64,000 bases of DNA, from the NCBI RefSeq assembly GCF_001403735.1, contig NZ_CXPG01000020.1:62001-126000 (forward strand), written 5' to 3'. Both the position numbers and the translations under genes were made by a program. This document shows positions 24,908-33,415 of this stretch, piece after piece. This stretch comes from Jannaschia rubra. GTDB taxonomy: Bacteria > Pseudomonadota > Alphaproteobacteria > Rhodobacterales > Rhodobacteraceae. Position 1 is the first letter of the stretch. Every line of letters starts with the position of its first letter. A model generated the notes under the pieces. The model did not search any database. It saw only the letters and a program-made list of their open reading frames with translations, and was not told where the DNA came from.

Positions 24908-26356
24908 ATGAAACGACGCCTTTTTCTGTCCGCCGCGCTCGGAACCCTGGCGCTGCCGGCCTGCGCCGGGGCGCCCGAACGGTCGTCGCGCCCGGTGGCC
25001 AAGCCCGGCGATGCGCTGGCGCGGTCGGCGGCGGATGCCGACCGGCTGGTGACGCGGGCAGGGCTGGGCGGGCGCGTGGGGTTTTCCGTGGCCGACGCGC
25101 AGACCGGCGAGATCCTGGAGACGCACAACCCCATCCGTCCCCTGCCGCCCGCGTCGGTGGCCAAGGCGGTGACGGCGCTCTATGCGCTCGAGACGCTGGG
25201 CGCGGACTTTCGGTTCACCACGCGGCTGGTGGCGACGGGGCCGATCCGCGGCGGACGGCTCGACGGCGATCTGGTACTGGTGGGCGGCGGCGATCCGGCG
25301 CTTGACACCGACGGGCTGGCCGACCTTGCGGCGCAGGCCGCGGCGGCTGGCCTGCGCGAGGTGGGGGGGCGGCTGCTGGTCGACGGATCGGCCCTGCCCG
25401 CGATCGAGCGGATCGACCGGGAGCAGCCCGATCATGTCAGCTACAACCCGGCCATCGGCGGCGTGAACCTGAACTTCAACCGTGTCCATTTCTCGTGGCA
25501 GCGGTCGGGCGCGGCCTATGCCACCGCCATGGAAGCGCGGACCGAGAGGTTCCGGCCGGGTGTCAGCACCTCGACCATGGCCGTCGCCGACCGCTCGCTG
25601 CCGGTCTATACCTACGACCGCCAAGGTGGCGCCGATGCCTGGACCGTCGCGCGGGGGCAGCTGGGCGGGGAGGGGTCGCGCTGGCTGCCGGTGCGGAACC
25701 CGGATCTCTATGCGGGCGACGTGCTGCGCGGGATGCTGCGGGCGAACGGCATCGCCGCGCCCGCCGCACAGCCGGGGCGGGGGCAGGGGTCGACCGTCGC
25801 GCAGGTGCAGAGCGCAACGCTCGACCGGATCGCGGCCTCGATGCTGCGCTATTCGACGAACCTCGTGGCGGAAGTTATCGGCCTGACCGCCACAGCGCGC
25901 CTTGCCGGCCGGCCCGGGTCGCTCGCCGCGTCGGGGGACGTCATGTCGCAATGGCTGGCGCAGCGCACTGGCACGCGACAGCCCGATTTCGACGATCATT
26001 CCGGCCTGAACGGGACGAACCGGATCGCGGCAAACGACATGGTGCGCCTGTTGACGGCGCCGGGGGCGATGGCGCGGCTGCGCCCGCTGCTCAAGGAGAT
26101 CACGCTGGAGGGTCCCCCCCGGCAGGCGGTGCAGGCCAAGACCGGCACGCTCAACTTTGTGTCGGGGCTGGCGGGGTATTTCGACGCGCGGTCGGGGCGC
26201 AGCCTCGCCTTCGCGACCTTCGTGGCCGACACCGACCGCCGCGCCGCCCTGCCCGTGTCGGAGCGCGAGCGTCCGGCGGGCGGGCAAGGCTGGGCACGCA
26301 CCGCCCGATCGTTGCAGTTCGACCTGATCGAGCGCTGGGCGGCCGTCCACGCGTGA
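24908..26356 (+). CDS. dacB: D-alanyl-D-alanine carboxypeptidase/endopeptidase (PBP4 type)
   Basis: Peptidase family S13 penicillin-binding protein, 482 residues, trimming peptidoglycan in the periplasm. Active-site motifs are SVAK (SxxK) about 87 residues in, STN (SxN, in RYSTNLVAEV) and KTG (in AKTGTLN). The N-terminus has RRLFLSAALG and then LPAC, so it could be a Tat substrate, a lipoprotein, or both. ATG 24908 follows GGAGG; the 100-bp divergent region to the EamA gene must hold the promoter. The stop overlaps trmL. Confidence 0.9.
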   Translation: MKRRLFLSAALGTLALPACAGAPERSSRPVAKPGDALARSAADADRLVTRAGLGGRVGFSVADAQTGEILETHNPIRPLPPASVAKAVTALYALETLGADFRFTTRLVATGPIRGGRLDGDLVLVGGGDPALDTDGLADLAAQAAAAGLREVGGRLLVDGSALPAIERIDREQPDHVSYNPAIGGVNLNFNRVHFSWQRSGAAYATAMEARTERFRPGVSTSTMAVADRSLPVYTYDRQGGADAWTVARGQLGGEGSRWLPVRNPDLYAGDVLRGMLRANGIAAPAAQPGRGQGSTVAQVQSATLDRIAASMLRYSTNLVAEVIGLTATARLAGRPGSLAASGDVMSQWLAQRTGTRQPDFDDHSGLNGTNRIAANDMVRLLTAPGAMARLRPLLKEITLEGPPRQAVQAKTGTLNFVSGLAGYFDARSGRSLAFATFVADTDRRAALPVSERERPAGGQGWARTARSLQFDLIERWAAVHA

Positions 26357-26811
26357 GGCCCGCCATCGTCCTGGTCCGCCCCGAGATCGCGGGCAACACC
26401 GGGTCCGTGGGCCGGACCTGCGTGGCGCTCGACCTCGACCTGTGCCTGATCCGGCCCTACGGGTTCGAGATCACCGACCGCAACGTCCGCCGCGCGGGGC
26501 TGGATTACTGGAAGCACGTCCGCCTGCAGGAGTTCGACGGTTGGGACGACTTCCTGGCCCGTCGCGCACCCCGGCCCGAGGCGCTGTTCCTGTTCGAGGA
26601 TTTCGGCGCGCGGAGCGTCTATGACGTCGAGTTTCCCACCGACTTCCACCTCGTCTTCGGGCAGGAGACGGTGGGCCTGCCGCAGGCCGTGCTGGACGGG
26701 CGGGACGATCGGTTGGTGCGCCTGCCGATGCGGTCGCCGTACATCCGGTCGCTCAACCTCGCCAATGCGGCGACGGCGGCGGCCTATCAGGCGCTTCGCG
26801 GCACCTTGTGA
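26353..26811 (+). CDS. trmL: tRNA (cytidine(34)-2'-O)-methyltransferase TrmL
   Basis: SPOUT-class methyltransferase of 152 residues modifying the wobble base of some tRNA-Leu. The family's motifs are PEIAGNTGSVGRTC near the N-terminus, the SAM-binding knot LVFGQETVGLP and the C-terminal SLNLANAATAAAY. It starts at a GTG overlapping the dacB stop (GTGA), so it is probably expressed by translational coupling. A tRNA-Leu gene lies elsewhere in this window. Confidence 0.92.
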   Translation: MRPAIVLVRPEIAGNTGSVGRTCVALDLDLCLIRPYGFEITDRNVRRAGLDYWKHVRLQEFDGWDDFLARRAPRPEALFLFEDFGARSVYDVEFPTDFHLVFGQETVGLPQAVLDGRDDRLVRLPMRSPYIRSLNLANAATAAAYQALRGTL

Positions 26812-26839
26812 GCCCGGCGATTTCGGCTAGGTGTGCGGA

Positions 26840-27118
26840 ATGGACACGAACGCCCTGCAAGAAGAAATCGCGAGCCTGCGCCGCGAACTGGCCCGGATGA
26901 ACCGCAACCGGTTCATCCAGGTGCACAATTCCATCCCCCGCCTCGTGCTGTTCCAGCTCTACCGCGGGATCGCCTTCGGGTTGGGAACCGTACTCGGGGC
27001 GACGGTCGTGCTGTCGGTGCTGGTCTGGTCGCTGAGCCAGATCGACTTCATCCCGGTGATCGGCGACTGGGCGAGCGAGATCCTTCAGGCGATCGAGCCG
27101 ACGATGGACGGCCAGTAG
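26840..27118 (+). CDS. small DUF5665-like membrane protein
   Basis: A 92-residue protein with an N-terminal coiled-coil start (LQEEIASLRRELARMN), a short amphipathic segment (SIPRLVLFQLYRGIAFGLG) and one membrane helix (about 45-70), ending in a short tail. The pattern matches DUF5665-type proteins, whose function is unknown. I prefer ATG 26840 to the in-frame GTG 9 bp upstream because neither has a strong ribosome-binding site and ATG is commoner. It lies 28 bp after trmL. Confidence 0.7.
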   Translation: MDTNALQEEIASLRRELARMNRNRFIQVHNSIPRLVLFQLYRGIAFGLGTVLGATVVLSVLVWSLSQIDFIPVIGDWASEILQAIEPTMDGQ

Positions 27119-27467
27119 CCCGGCACGCCGCATCGTCGCCGGGCGGTGAGGTCAAGGCGTCGAAGGCGGTGTCGGACCGCATCTCTCGGGATCGGGTCAT
27201 CGTCGTCGGCGCCGCGTTTGCATGGGCAAACGGACGGGTCGTGCCGGCCCCCGGTCGGGGGACGGTCCCTGCTTTCCGGGGTTGACCCCGGAAGATGCCG
27301 GCGGGCAGGAGGGCCCGTCATTTCGATGATCGGGACACGGGCCGGACGCTTCCGGCCACCCGCACCCCTGCGCGCAGGAAGGGTTCTGGGCGTGAGCGGT
27401 CAACGGAGGGTTGACGCGCCGGACGGAAGCCTGCGCTATCGAGGCCGAGACATTCAGGAGAGACGAG
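27119..27467. other. gene-free, hairpin-rich intergenic region
   Basis: The only stretch above 300 bases without a gene. No credible coding frame is seen. Besides the branched element at 27233-27319 it holds three further perfect inverted repeats: 27340-27346 with 27351-27357 (7 bp, loop CGCT), a 12-nt palindrome at 27367-27378, and 27399-27404 with 27410-27415 (6 bp) whose 5-nt loop is GGAGG, a Shine-Dalgarno-like sequence. The region precedes the small membrane gene at 27468. Confidence 0.6.
27233..27319 (+). ncRNA. candidate structured RNA, three-way-junction fold
   Basis: Nested pairings can be drawn by hand. An outer stem 27233-27240/27312-27319 has 8 pairs, one G-T. An inner stem 27243-27248/27297-27302 has 6 pairs. 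Two hairpins lie inside: CCCC/GGGG at 27249-27260 with loop GGTC, and a perfect 8-bp hairpin at 27274-27293 with loop TTGA. The strand is assigned only because the next gene is on +. High G+C raises the chance of accidental pairing, so this is tentative. Confidence 0.3.
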
Positions 27468-27743
27468 ATGGAAGAATTTCTGCAAGGTTTGGGCATGGTG
27501 GCATTCACCCTGCTGGTACTGACCGGCCTCGTCGTCGGCGCGCTGGCCGGGGCGCTGACGGGCCGCAGCAAGCTGCTCTACGCGCTGATCGGAGCGGTCG
27601 CGGCCATCGCCACGCCCTTCCTGCTCGCCGCGCTGGGGATCACGGTGCTGGCGGCGGGCGGCGTGCTTTTGGTGCTGGTCGTGGGGGCCGTGGGGGCGGC
27701 GGTGGTCGTGGCGATTGTGCGGGCGGTAAGCAGGCGGGTGTAG
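27468..27743 (+). CDS. small hydrophobic membrane protein
   Basis: A 91-residue protein with two or three membrane helices (about 9-32, 37-57 and 58-84) rich in Gly/Ala/Val, ending in a basic RAVSRRV tail. The glycine-patterned hydrophobic arrangement resembles GlsB/YeaQ/YmgE-type stress proteins, but no signature allows a call. ATG 27468 is preceded by CAGGAG 8 nt upstream. It lies behind the hairpin-rich region and 41 bp before an A+T-rich foreign-looking gene. Confidence 0.65.
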   Translation: MEEFLQGLGMVAFTLLVLTGLVVGALAGALTGRSKLLYALIGAVAAIATPFLLAALGITVLAAGGVLLVLVVGAVGAAVVVAIVRAVSRRV

Positions 27744-27784
27744 GGGAAGAGTATCACTTCATCATTCCGAACTGAGGCTGTGAT

Positions 27785-28765
27785 ATGAGTTGTTCTTTAA
27801 GTCTTCTGACCAAAAAAGACGTTAGCATAACTATTGGAAAGTGTGACTACTGCCGTATAAAACGCGCCAAGAATTTAATAGATGATTTGATGAAAATAGA
27901 AAGACTATTTCGTGTCTATGTTGCGTCTCTACGAGAATTCGAGGCCTATCTTCTTTTGTCGTCCCTAGATTCAGCTATAGGGTGGAATGATAAATCCGAG
28001 ACTATGGATGATTTATATGACAGCGTGTTTTGCAATAACGTGGACGTCAACTATCGCGTGCTGAGCGTTCTGACTGCTGCTGGCGCCTACCACGATCAAA
28101 GAAAGGCTTGGCTGAAAGGAAAAGAATATCGTGAGGAAATTGAAAAGGTATTCTCGATAGAATATGATAAAAAGTTAAGTTATAGAATTATAGAAATTCT
28201 TCGGAATCATGCTAAACACCAAGATCTACCGATCGGTAATATATTGTATGATTCAAGTAACAAGTATCAACATCCGCGCCCAGAGGGGGCATCCCGTCTC
28301 CGAGAAGCTATCGAACCTCGTGTTGTTATTTCAGAGTTAATCAAGAATGGTCGTTTAAAGTCAGCAACAAGAACTGAAGTTGGCAACATCGATAAAGGCT
28401 ATATCTGTTTGAAATCCCTTCTTAGAAACTACGCGGCTTCAATGGCGCGTGGCCATGAAAAGGTTCGACAACAAACGTCAGATGCGCTCACAGCCGCCAA
28501 AAACGAGATTGATGCCGCTCATCATCGTTTTCAGCAAGAGTTTCCCGGCGAAGAGAAACGTTCAGAATATTTTCTCGGTGCAACGACAACAGACGTACAT
28601 GGCGAAGAAGAGGTGCATGTTGGCAAGGTTTTCTATCGGCGACTTGATCGCGCACGTGCCCAATTCCAAGGACTTGAAAGCTTTGAGCGCTTCTATGTCT
28701 CCTCAGAGATGATCGACAACCCGGAGACTTATTACTGTGATGTAGGCGAGGTCCTACGGGATTAA
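27785..28765 (+). CDS. A+T-rich orphan with HEPN-like motif (possible defence or toxin gene)
   Basis: A 326-residue protein of no family I can name. Hand counts of single lines give about 35-48 % G+C, far below its neighbours, and it uses A/T-ending codons and many Lys/Ile/Tyr/Asn residues, so recent acquisition is likely. Residues 85-150 form a helical block ending in LSYRIIEILRNHAKHQDLPI, whose R140-N-H-A-K-H145 fits the R-x4-6-H signature of HEPN ribonuclease-type domains. The rest is helical, without membrane segments; CDYC at 20-23 is not part of a visible zinc site. GAGG lies 9 nt before the ATG. It ends 1 bp before the convergent uvrB end. Confidence 0.6.
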   Translation: MSCSLSLLTKKDVSITIGKCDYCRIKRAKNLIDDLMKIERLFRVYVASLREFEAYLLLSSLDSAIGWNDKSETMDDLYDSVFCNNVDVNYRVLSVLTAAGAYHDQRKAWLKGKEYREEIEKVFSIEYDKKLSYRIIEILRNHAKHQDLPIGNILYDSSNKYQHPRPEGASRLREAIEPRVVISELIKNGRLKSATRTEVGNIDKGYICLKSLLRNYAASMARGHEKVRQQTSDALTAAKNEIDAAHHRFQQEFPGEEKRSEYFLGATTTDVHGEEEVHVGKVFYRRLDRARAQFQGLESFERFYVSSEMIDNPETYYCDVGEVLRD

Positions 28766-28766
28766 C

Positions 28767-30986
28767 TCACCCCCCCTTCCGCTTCCGCTTCACATTCCCC
28801 CCGCGCTGCCCCGGCCGTCCCGCCGTACTCCGCCCTTCGGCCTTCCGCGCGTCCTCGACGGCCTGTTCCACCGCCGACTGGCGCGTCAGGGGGTCGTCGG
28901 ACACCAGCAGGTCCACGGTCTCCAGCCGCTTGACCTCGTCTCGGAGGCGGGCGGCTTCCTCGAATTCCAGATTCTCGGCGGCCTTGCGCATCCGGTCGCG
29001 CAGGCCGGCGAGGTGGGCCTGGAGGTTGGCGCCGGCCATGGGCTTGTCGATCTTGGCGGTGACGCGGTTCATGTCGACGTCGCCCTTGTAGAGACCGGCC
29101 AGCACGTCCTCCACGTTCTTTCGGACGGTCGCGGGGGTGATGCCGTGTTCCTCGTTGTAGGCCTGCTGGCGGGCGCGGCGGCGGTCGGTCTCCTTCATCG
29201 CGCGTTCCATGGAGCCGGTGATGCGGTCGGCGTACATGATGACGCGACCGTCGGCGTTGCGCGCGGCGCGGCCGATGGTCTGCACGAGCGAGGTTTCGGA
29301 GCGCAGGAAGCCTTCCTTGTCGGCGTCCAGAATGGCCACGAGACCACATTCGGGAATGTCGAGCCCCTCGCGCAGGAGGTTGATGCCGATCAGCACGTCG
29401 AAGGCACCGAGGCGCAGGTCGCGCAGGATCTCGATCCGCTCGATCGTGTCGATGTCGGAATGCATGTAGCGGACCTTGATGCCCTGTTCGTGCAGGTATT
29501 CGGTCAGGTCCTCGGCCATGCGCTTGGTCAACGTGGTGCAAAGCGTCCGCATGCCGCGCGCGGTCACGCGGCGGATCTCGTCGAGCAGGTCGTCCACCTG
29601 GGTGGTGACGGGGCGGATCTCGATCACCGGGTCCAGAAGTCCGGTGGGGCGGATCACCTGTTCGGTAAAGACGCCGCCGGTCTGGTCCAGCTCCCACGCC
29701 GCGGGGGTGGCCGAGACGAACACGGACTGGGGGCGCATGGCGTCCCATTCCTCGAACTTGAGGGGGCGGTTGTCCATGCAGGACGGCAGGCGGAATCCGT
29801 GTTCGGCCAGCGTCATCTTGCGGCGGAAGTCGCCTTTGTACATGCCGCCGATCTGCGGCACCGAGACGTGGGATTCGTCGGCGAAGACGATGGCGTTGTC
29901 GGGGATGTATTCGAACAGCGTGGGGGGCGGCTCGCCCGGCGCGCGGCCGGTGAGATAGCGCGAGTAGTTCTCGATCCCGTTGCAGACGCCGGTCGCCTCC
30001 AGCATCTCCAGATCGAAGGTCGTGCGCTGCTCCAGCCGCTGCGCCTCCAAGAGCTTGCCCTCGCCCGTGAGCTGATCGAGGCGAACCTGAAGCTCCGCCT
30101 TGATGCCCTTGATGGCCTGCTGCATCGTCGGGCGCGGCGTGACGTAGTGGCTGTTGGCGTAGATGCGGATCCGGTCCATGTCGCCGGTCTTCGCGCCGGT
30201 CAGGGGGTCGAATTCGGTGATGGACTCCAGCTCCTCGCCGAAGAACGACAGGCGCCAGGCGCGGTCCTCCAGGTGGGCGGGCCAAATTTCCACGCTGTCG
30301 CCGCGCACGCGGAAGCTGCCGCGCGCGAAGGCGGCGTCGTTGCGGCGGTATTGCTGCGCCACGAGGTCGGCCATCACGCGCCGCTGGTCGTAGTCGTTGC
30401 CGGTGATCAGGTCCTGCGTCATGGCGCCGTAGGTCTCGACCGAGCCGATGCCGTAGATGCAGGAGACCGAGGCCACGATGATCACGTCGTCGCGTTCCAG
30501 AAGCGCCCGCGTGGCCGAATGGCGCATGCGGTCGATCTGTTCGTTGATCTGGGATTCCTTCTCGATGAAGGTGTCGGAGCGGGGGACGTAGGCTTCGGGC
30601 TGATAGTAGTCGTAGTAGCTGACGAAATATTCCACGGCGTTGTCGGGAAAGAAGCCCTTGAACTCACCGTAGAGCTGCGCGGCCAGCGTCTTGTTGGGCG
30701 CGAGGATGATGGCGGGGCGCTGCGTCTCCTCGATGACCTTGGCCATGGTGTAGGTCTTGCCGGTGCCGGTCGCGCCCAGCAGCACCTGGTCGCGCTCGCC
30801 ATCCTTCACGCCCTGCGACAGTTCGACGATTGCGGTCGGCTGGTCGCCGGCCGGACGGAACTCGGTCGCCATGCGGAACCTGCGCCCCCCCTCCATTTTC
30901 GGACGGGCGGCGGGGGCGCGCTGCATCATCGGCAGGGTATCGAGATCGACATCCGCAGGCGGCTTGTTGGTATTGTTGTGGGCCAT
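28767..30986 (-). CDS. uvrB: excinuclease ABC subunit B
   Basis: UvrB damage-recognition helicase of nucleotide excision repair, 739 residues. Visible are Walker [11 protein letters not shown], the beta-hairpin region [16 protein letters not shown], helicase motif VI in TIGRAARN, and the C-terminal UVR domain that binds UvrC ([16 protein letters not shown]). I start at ATG 30986 (MAHNNTNK), which has GAGGTG just upstream. An alpha-type N-terminal extension precedes the core, and a basic Gly/Arg/Lys tail ends the protein. It is convergent with the A+T-rich orphan. Confidence 0.97.
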   Translation of the reverse strand: MAHNNTNKPPADVDLDTLPMMQRAPAARPKMEGGRRFRMATEFRPAGDQPTAIVELSQGVKDGERDQVLLGATGTGKTYTMAKVIEETQRPAIILAPNKTLAAQLYGEFKGFFPDNAVEYFVSYYDYYQPEAYVPRSDTFIEKESQINEQIDRMRHSATRALLERDDVIIVASVSCIYGIGSVETYGAMTQDLITGNDYDQRRVMADLVAQQYRRNDAAFARGSFRVRGDSVEIWPAHLEDRAWRLSFFGEELESITEFDPLTGAKTGDMDRIRIYANSHYVTPRPTMQQAIKGIKAELQVRLDQLTGEGKLLEAQRLEQRTTFDLEMLEATGVCNGIENYSRYLTGRAPGEPPPTLFEYIPDNAIVFADESHVSVPQIGGMYKGDFRRKMTLAEHGFRLPSCMDNRPLKFEEWDAMRPQSVFVSATPAAWELDQTGGVFTEQVIRPTGLLDPVIEIRPVTTQVDDLLDEIRRVTARGMRTLCTTLTKRMAEDLTEYLHEQGIKVRYMHSDIDTIERIEILRDLRLGAFDVLIGINLLREGLDIPECGLVAILDADKEGFLRSETSLVQTIGRAARNADGRVIMYADRITGSMERAMKETDRRRARQQAYNEEHGITPATVRKNVEDVLAGLYKGDVDMNRVTAKIDKPMAGANLQAHLAGLRDRMRKAAENLEFEEAARLRDEVKRLETVDLLVSDDPLTRQSAVEQAVEDARKAEGRSTAGRPGQRGGNVKRKRKGG

Positions 30987-31116
30987 CGGCACCTCGGCAG
31001 GAGAACGCCCCATTATCTATGGCACGCGCGCCCTGTCACAACCCCGTCCGGGCCGCCTTGCCTTCGGCCCCCGACTGACTGATATTGCGGGCCACCGATC
31101 CGAGAGGGACCCGATC

Positions 31117-31428
31117 ATGCGCGCCCGCATCTACAAGCCTGCCCGCACCGCCATGTCGTCGGGCACCGCCCGTACCCGCAACTGGGTTCTGGAGTTCGTG
31201 AACGAGACCCCGCGCGAGATCGACCCTCTGACCGGCTGGACCGGATCGCGCGACACCCAGGCGCAGGTCCGCCTGCGGTTCGAGACGAGGGAGGAGGCGG
31301 AGGATTACGCCCGCGACCACGGCATCGACGTGATCGTCCTGCGCCCGCACCGCCGCAAGGCCAACCTGCGCCCGGGAGGCTATGGCGAGAACTTCGCCAC
31401 CAACCGCCGTGGATCCTGGACGCACTGA
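31117..31428 (+). CDS. NDUFS4-like (ETC complex I 18-kDa) subunit
   Basis: A 103-residue protein of the NDUFS4/ETC_C1 family, an accessory subunit of NADH:ubiquinone oxidoreductase shared by alphaproteobacteria and mitochondria. Typical segments are [17 protein letters not shown] near the N-terminus, [19 protein letters not shown], and [16 protein letters not shown]. It is monocistronic, transcribed away from uvrB, and not near any nuo gene in the window. The ATG at 31117 is the one that keeps the conserved RIYKPA start. Confidence 0.9.
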   Translation: MRARIYKPARTAMSSGTARTRNWVLEFVNETPREIDPLTGWTGSRDTQAQVRLRFETREEAEDYARDHGIDVIVLRPHRRKANLRPGGYGENFATNRRGSWTH

Positions 31429-31534
31429 GGCTTCAGGGGCCGCTGGGGGTGTGAACCCCGTTCGGAAAGATCTGAGTGACCTCGCACTGCGCATAAGCCG
31501 CGAACTGGCGCCATCGACGGAGTCCGCCCTTGGC

Positions 31535-31927
31535 CTAGCGCTCCGATGAGAAGTGCGTCTTGAGGTAGGTGAGGATCACGTCGGTCGTCTCGGGTTCGGG
31601 CTCGTACATCCCCTGCTCCTCGATCATCCATGTCCACAGATAGTCCCAGCGTTCGTCGGTCAACCGTTGCTGTCGGATGATGGCGGTAGAATGGCAGGCG
31701 ACGCATTGGTAGTACGTATCCTCCGCGCCCGGCCCGACTGGCAGGTTGCCCAGCTCGGGGTCCGTCTCGACCGCCGGCGCGGCGGAGGCCGGCGCGGATG
31801 TCGGCGGGGCAAGCGGGTTCGCGGCCGGCCGCATGGGGTCGTAGGCCTGCTGCGCCAGGGCGGCGGTGGCCGCCAGGACGGCCGGGGCAAGCAACCCGGC
31901 GCGCAGGAAGATGGTCTTGACGGTCAT
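31535..31927 (-). CDS. c-type cytochrome of a sulfite dehydrogenase (SorB-like)
   Basis: A 130-residue periplasmic monohaem cytochrome c. A signal peptide (1-25, cleavage after ALA) and a Pro/Ala linker precede the haem motif CVACH (CxxCH). The Met ligand is probably in WMIEEQGMYEPEPE. It lies 55 bp downstream of a molybdopterin sulfite dehydrogenase on the same strand, the arrangement of sorAB, so it most likely accepts electrons from sulfite oxidation. Other monohaem cytochromes cannot be excluded from sequence alone. Confidence 0.8.
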   Translation of the reverse strand: MTVKTIFLRAGLLAPAVLAATAALAQQAYDPMRPAANPLAPPTSAPASAAPAVETDPELGNLPVGPGAEDTYYQCVACHSTAIIRQQRLTDERWDYLWTWMIEEQGMYEPEPETTDVILTYLKTHFSSER

Positions 31928-31982
31928 GGTCGTCCTCCTCGGACAGGGTGGCCGCGGCAGGGTCCGCGGCCCGGATCCGGGG

Positions 31983-33248
31983 TCAGGTGGCGATCATCGC
32001 GATGCGATGCTGCATGTTGTTTCCGTACCCACGCGGGTTCCATCCGGGGACCACGGGCGGCTGCGCGACGCCGGCCATGTCGGTCGCGCGCGCCCAGACC
32101 TCGTAGTAGCCCGCCTCGGGCAAGGTCACGTCGGCCCGGAACCGCTGCCAGGCGAACCTGTTCTTTGGCGGGTCCAGGCTGGCGGGGATCCACGTCTGGC
32201 CGAAGTCGATGGACACGTCGACCGACGCGATGTCGCCGCTGCCCGCCCAGGCATGGCCGCGCACCTCGGTCGGTGCGCCCGCCGGCGTTTCGCTGCCGGT
32301 CTGCGGAAAGGTGATCAGCGATTTCACCGGCATGTCGGTCATGATGACCATGTCCTCCTCGGGCACCTCGGTGCCCGGAGCGACGGGATAGGCCGGAAGG
32401 CGATAGGAATAGCCGGTCATCTTCGCCCCATCGTGGACCTGATCGCGGATCCAGATGCGGTTGAGGTATTTCTGGGAGGCCGAGCCGGGATAGCCGGGGA
32501 TGATCACGCGCAGCGGGAAGCCATGGATGGCGGGGATGGGTTCTCCGTTCATCTCCCACGCGATGAGTCCGTCCTCGGTCAGCGCCTTCTCGATCGGAAC
32601 CCCGCGCGAGATGGGGTTCTTGTCGGGGTCGCCGGACAGATGGGGGTCGTTGCCGTAATGGGCGGTGTAGACGGCGCTGTCCTTCACCCCGGCCGCGTTC
32701 AGCACGTCGCGGAGCCGCACCCCGGTCCAGTCGGCGCATCCCACGGCGCCTGTCGTCCATTGGTTGCCCGAGGCGCCGGGCTGGAAGAAAGCCCGTCCGT
32801 TGCCGCCGCATTCCACGACGAGGCGGCGGGTCACCACCTCGAACCGCTCCCTGAGGTCGTCGATGCTCAGTTCCAGCGGCGTGTCCACCTCGCCGTCGAT
32901 GGTGAGGGTCCAGCCCTCGGCATTCTGATCGAGCGCGGTATCGGGGACGAGGCCGTTGTTGCGGACGAAAAAATGTTCGTAGGGCGTGACGTCGGCATCG
33001 AGCAGATGGGCCGGCGTCTCGGCGTTGAGGGGGCGGTCGTTCATCAGGATCAGACCGTCCTTGCCGGCCATGATGTCCTCCTCGCTCATGCCTTGGGCGA
33101 GCGCCATGAGGTTCCCGGCAAACGGAATGTTCATACCCAGATGGGCCCCGAGCGCCGCCAGCCCGGTGGTCTTGAGAAAGCCCCGGCGGTCGGTTCCGTC
33201 GCCGGTGGCGGATTCGGCTGCGTCAGGCTGCATGATCTCGTCGGTCAT
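31983..33248 (-). CDS. sulfite dehydrogenase, molybdopterin subunit (SorA/SoxC type)
   Basis: Periplasmic molybdenum enzyme oxidising sulfite to sulfate, 421 residues. A Tat signal (DRRGFLKTTGLAALG) is near residue 20. The Mo-ligand Cys is in VVECGGNGR, and the dimerisation domain follows at the C-terminus (EVWARATDMAGVAQP). The start at ATG 33248 (MTDEIMQPD) has GGGGGAGG upstream. Together with the downstream cytochrome it forms a two-gene operon. No sox genes are nearby, so SorA is likelier than SoxC. Confidence 0.85.
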   Translation of the reverse strand: MTDEIMQPDAAESATGDGTDRRGFLKTTGLAALGAHLGMNIPFAGNLMALAQGMSEEDIMAGKDGLILMNDRPLNAETPAHLLDADVTPYEHFFVRNNGLVPDTALDQNAEGWTLTIDGEVDTPLELSIDDLRERFEVVTRRLVVECGGNGRAFFQPGASGNQWTTGAVGCADWTGVRLRDVLNAAGVKDSAVYTAHYGNDPHLSGDPDKNPISRGVPIEKALTEDGLIAWEMNGEPIPAIHGFPLRVIIPGYPGSASQKYLNRIWIRDQVHDGAKMTGYSYRLPAYPVAPGTEVPEEDMVIMTDMPVKSLITFPQTGSETPAGAPTEVRGHAWAGSGDIASVDVSIDFGQTWIPASLDPPKNRFAWQRFRADVTLPEAGYYEVWARATDMAGVAQPPVVPGWNPRGYGNNMQHRIAMIAT

Positions 33249-33415
33249 TGGTAAGGTCCTCCCCCTTGTTGCCCGAAAGCCTATCGGACGGGAGTGCGTT
33301 TTCAAGCGTTTCCTTCGAATCGGGCCTTGGGTCGCAGTCGTCCGGGAGGGAGACCGTCATCCCCTTGGGGCAGAAATGGCGAGGGCCGATGGTATCGCGA
33401 AGCCGCACGCCCCGG

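Noticed and set aside
27842-27853. CDYC in the A+T-rich orphan as a zinc finger
   Set aside because: A single CxxC with no second Cys/His pair at suitable distance.
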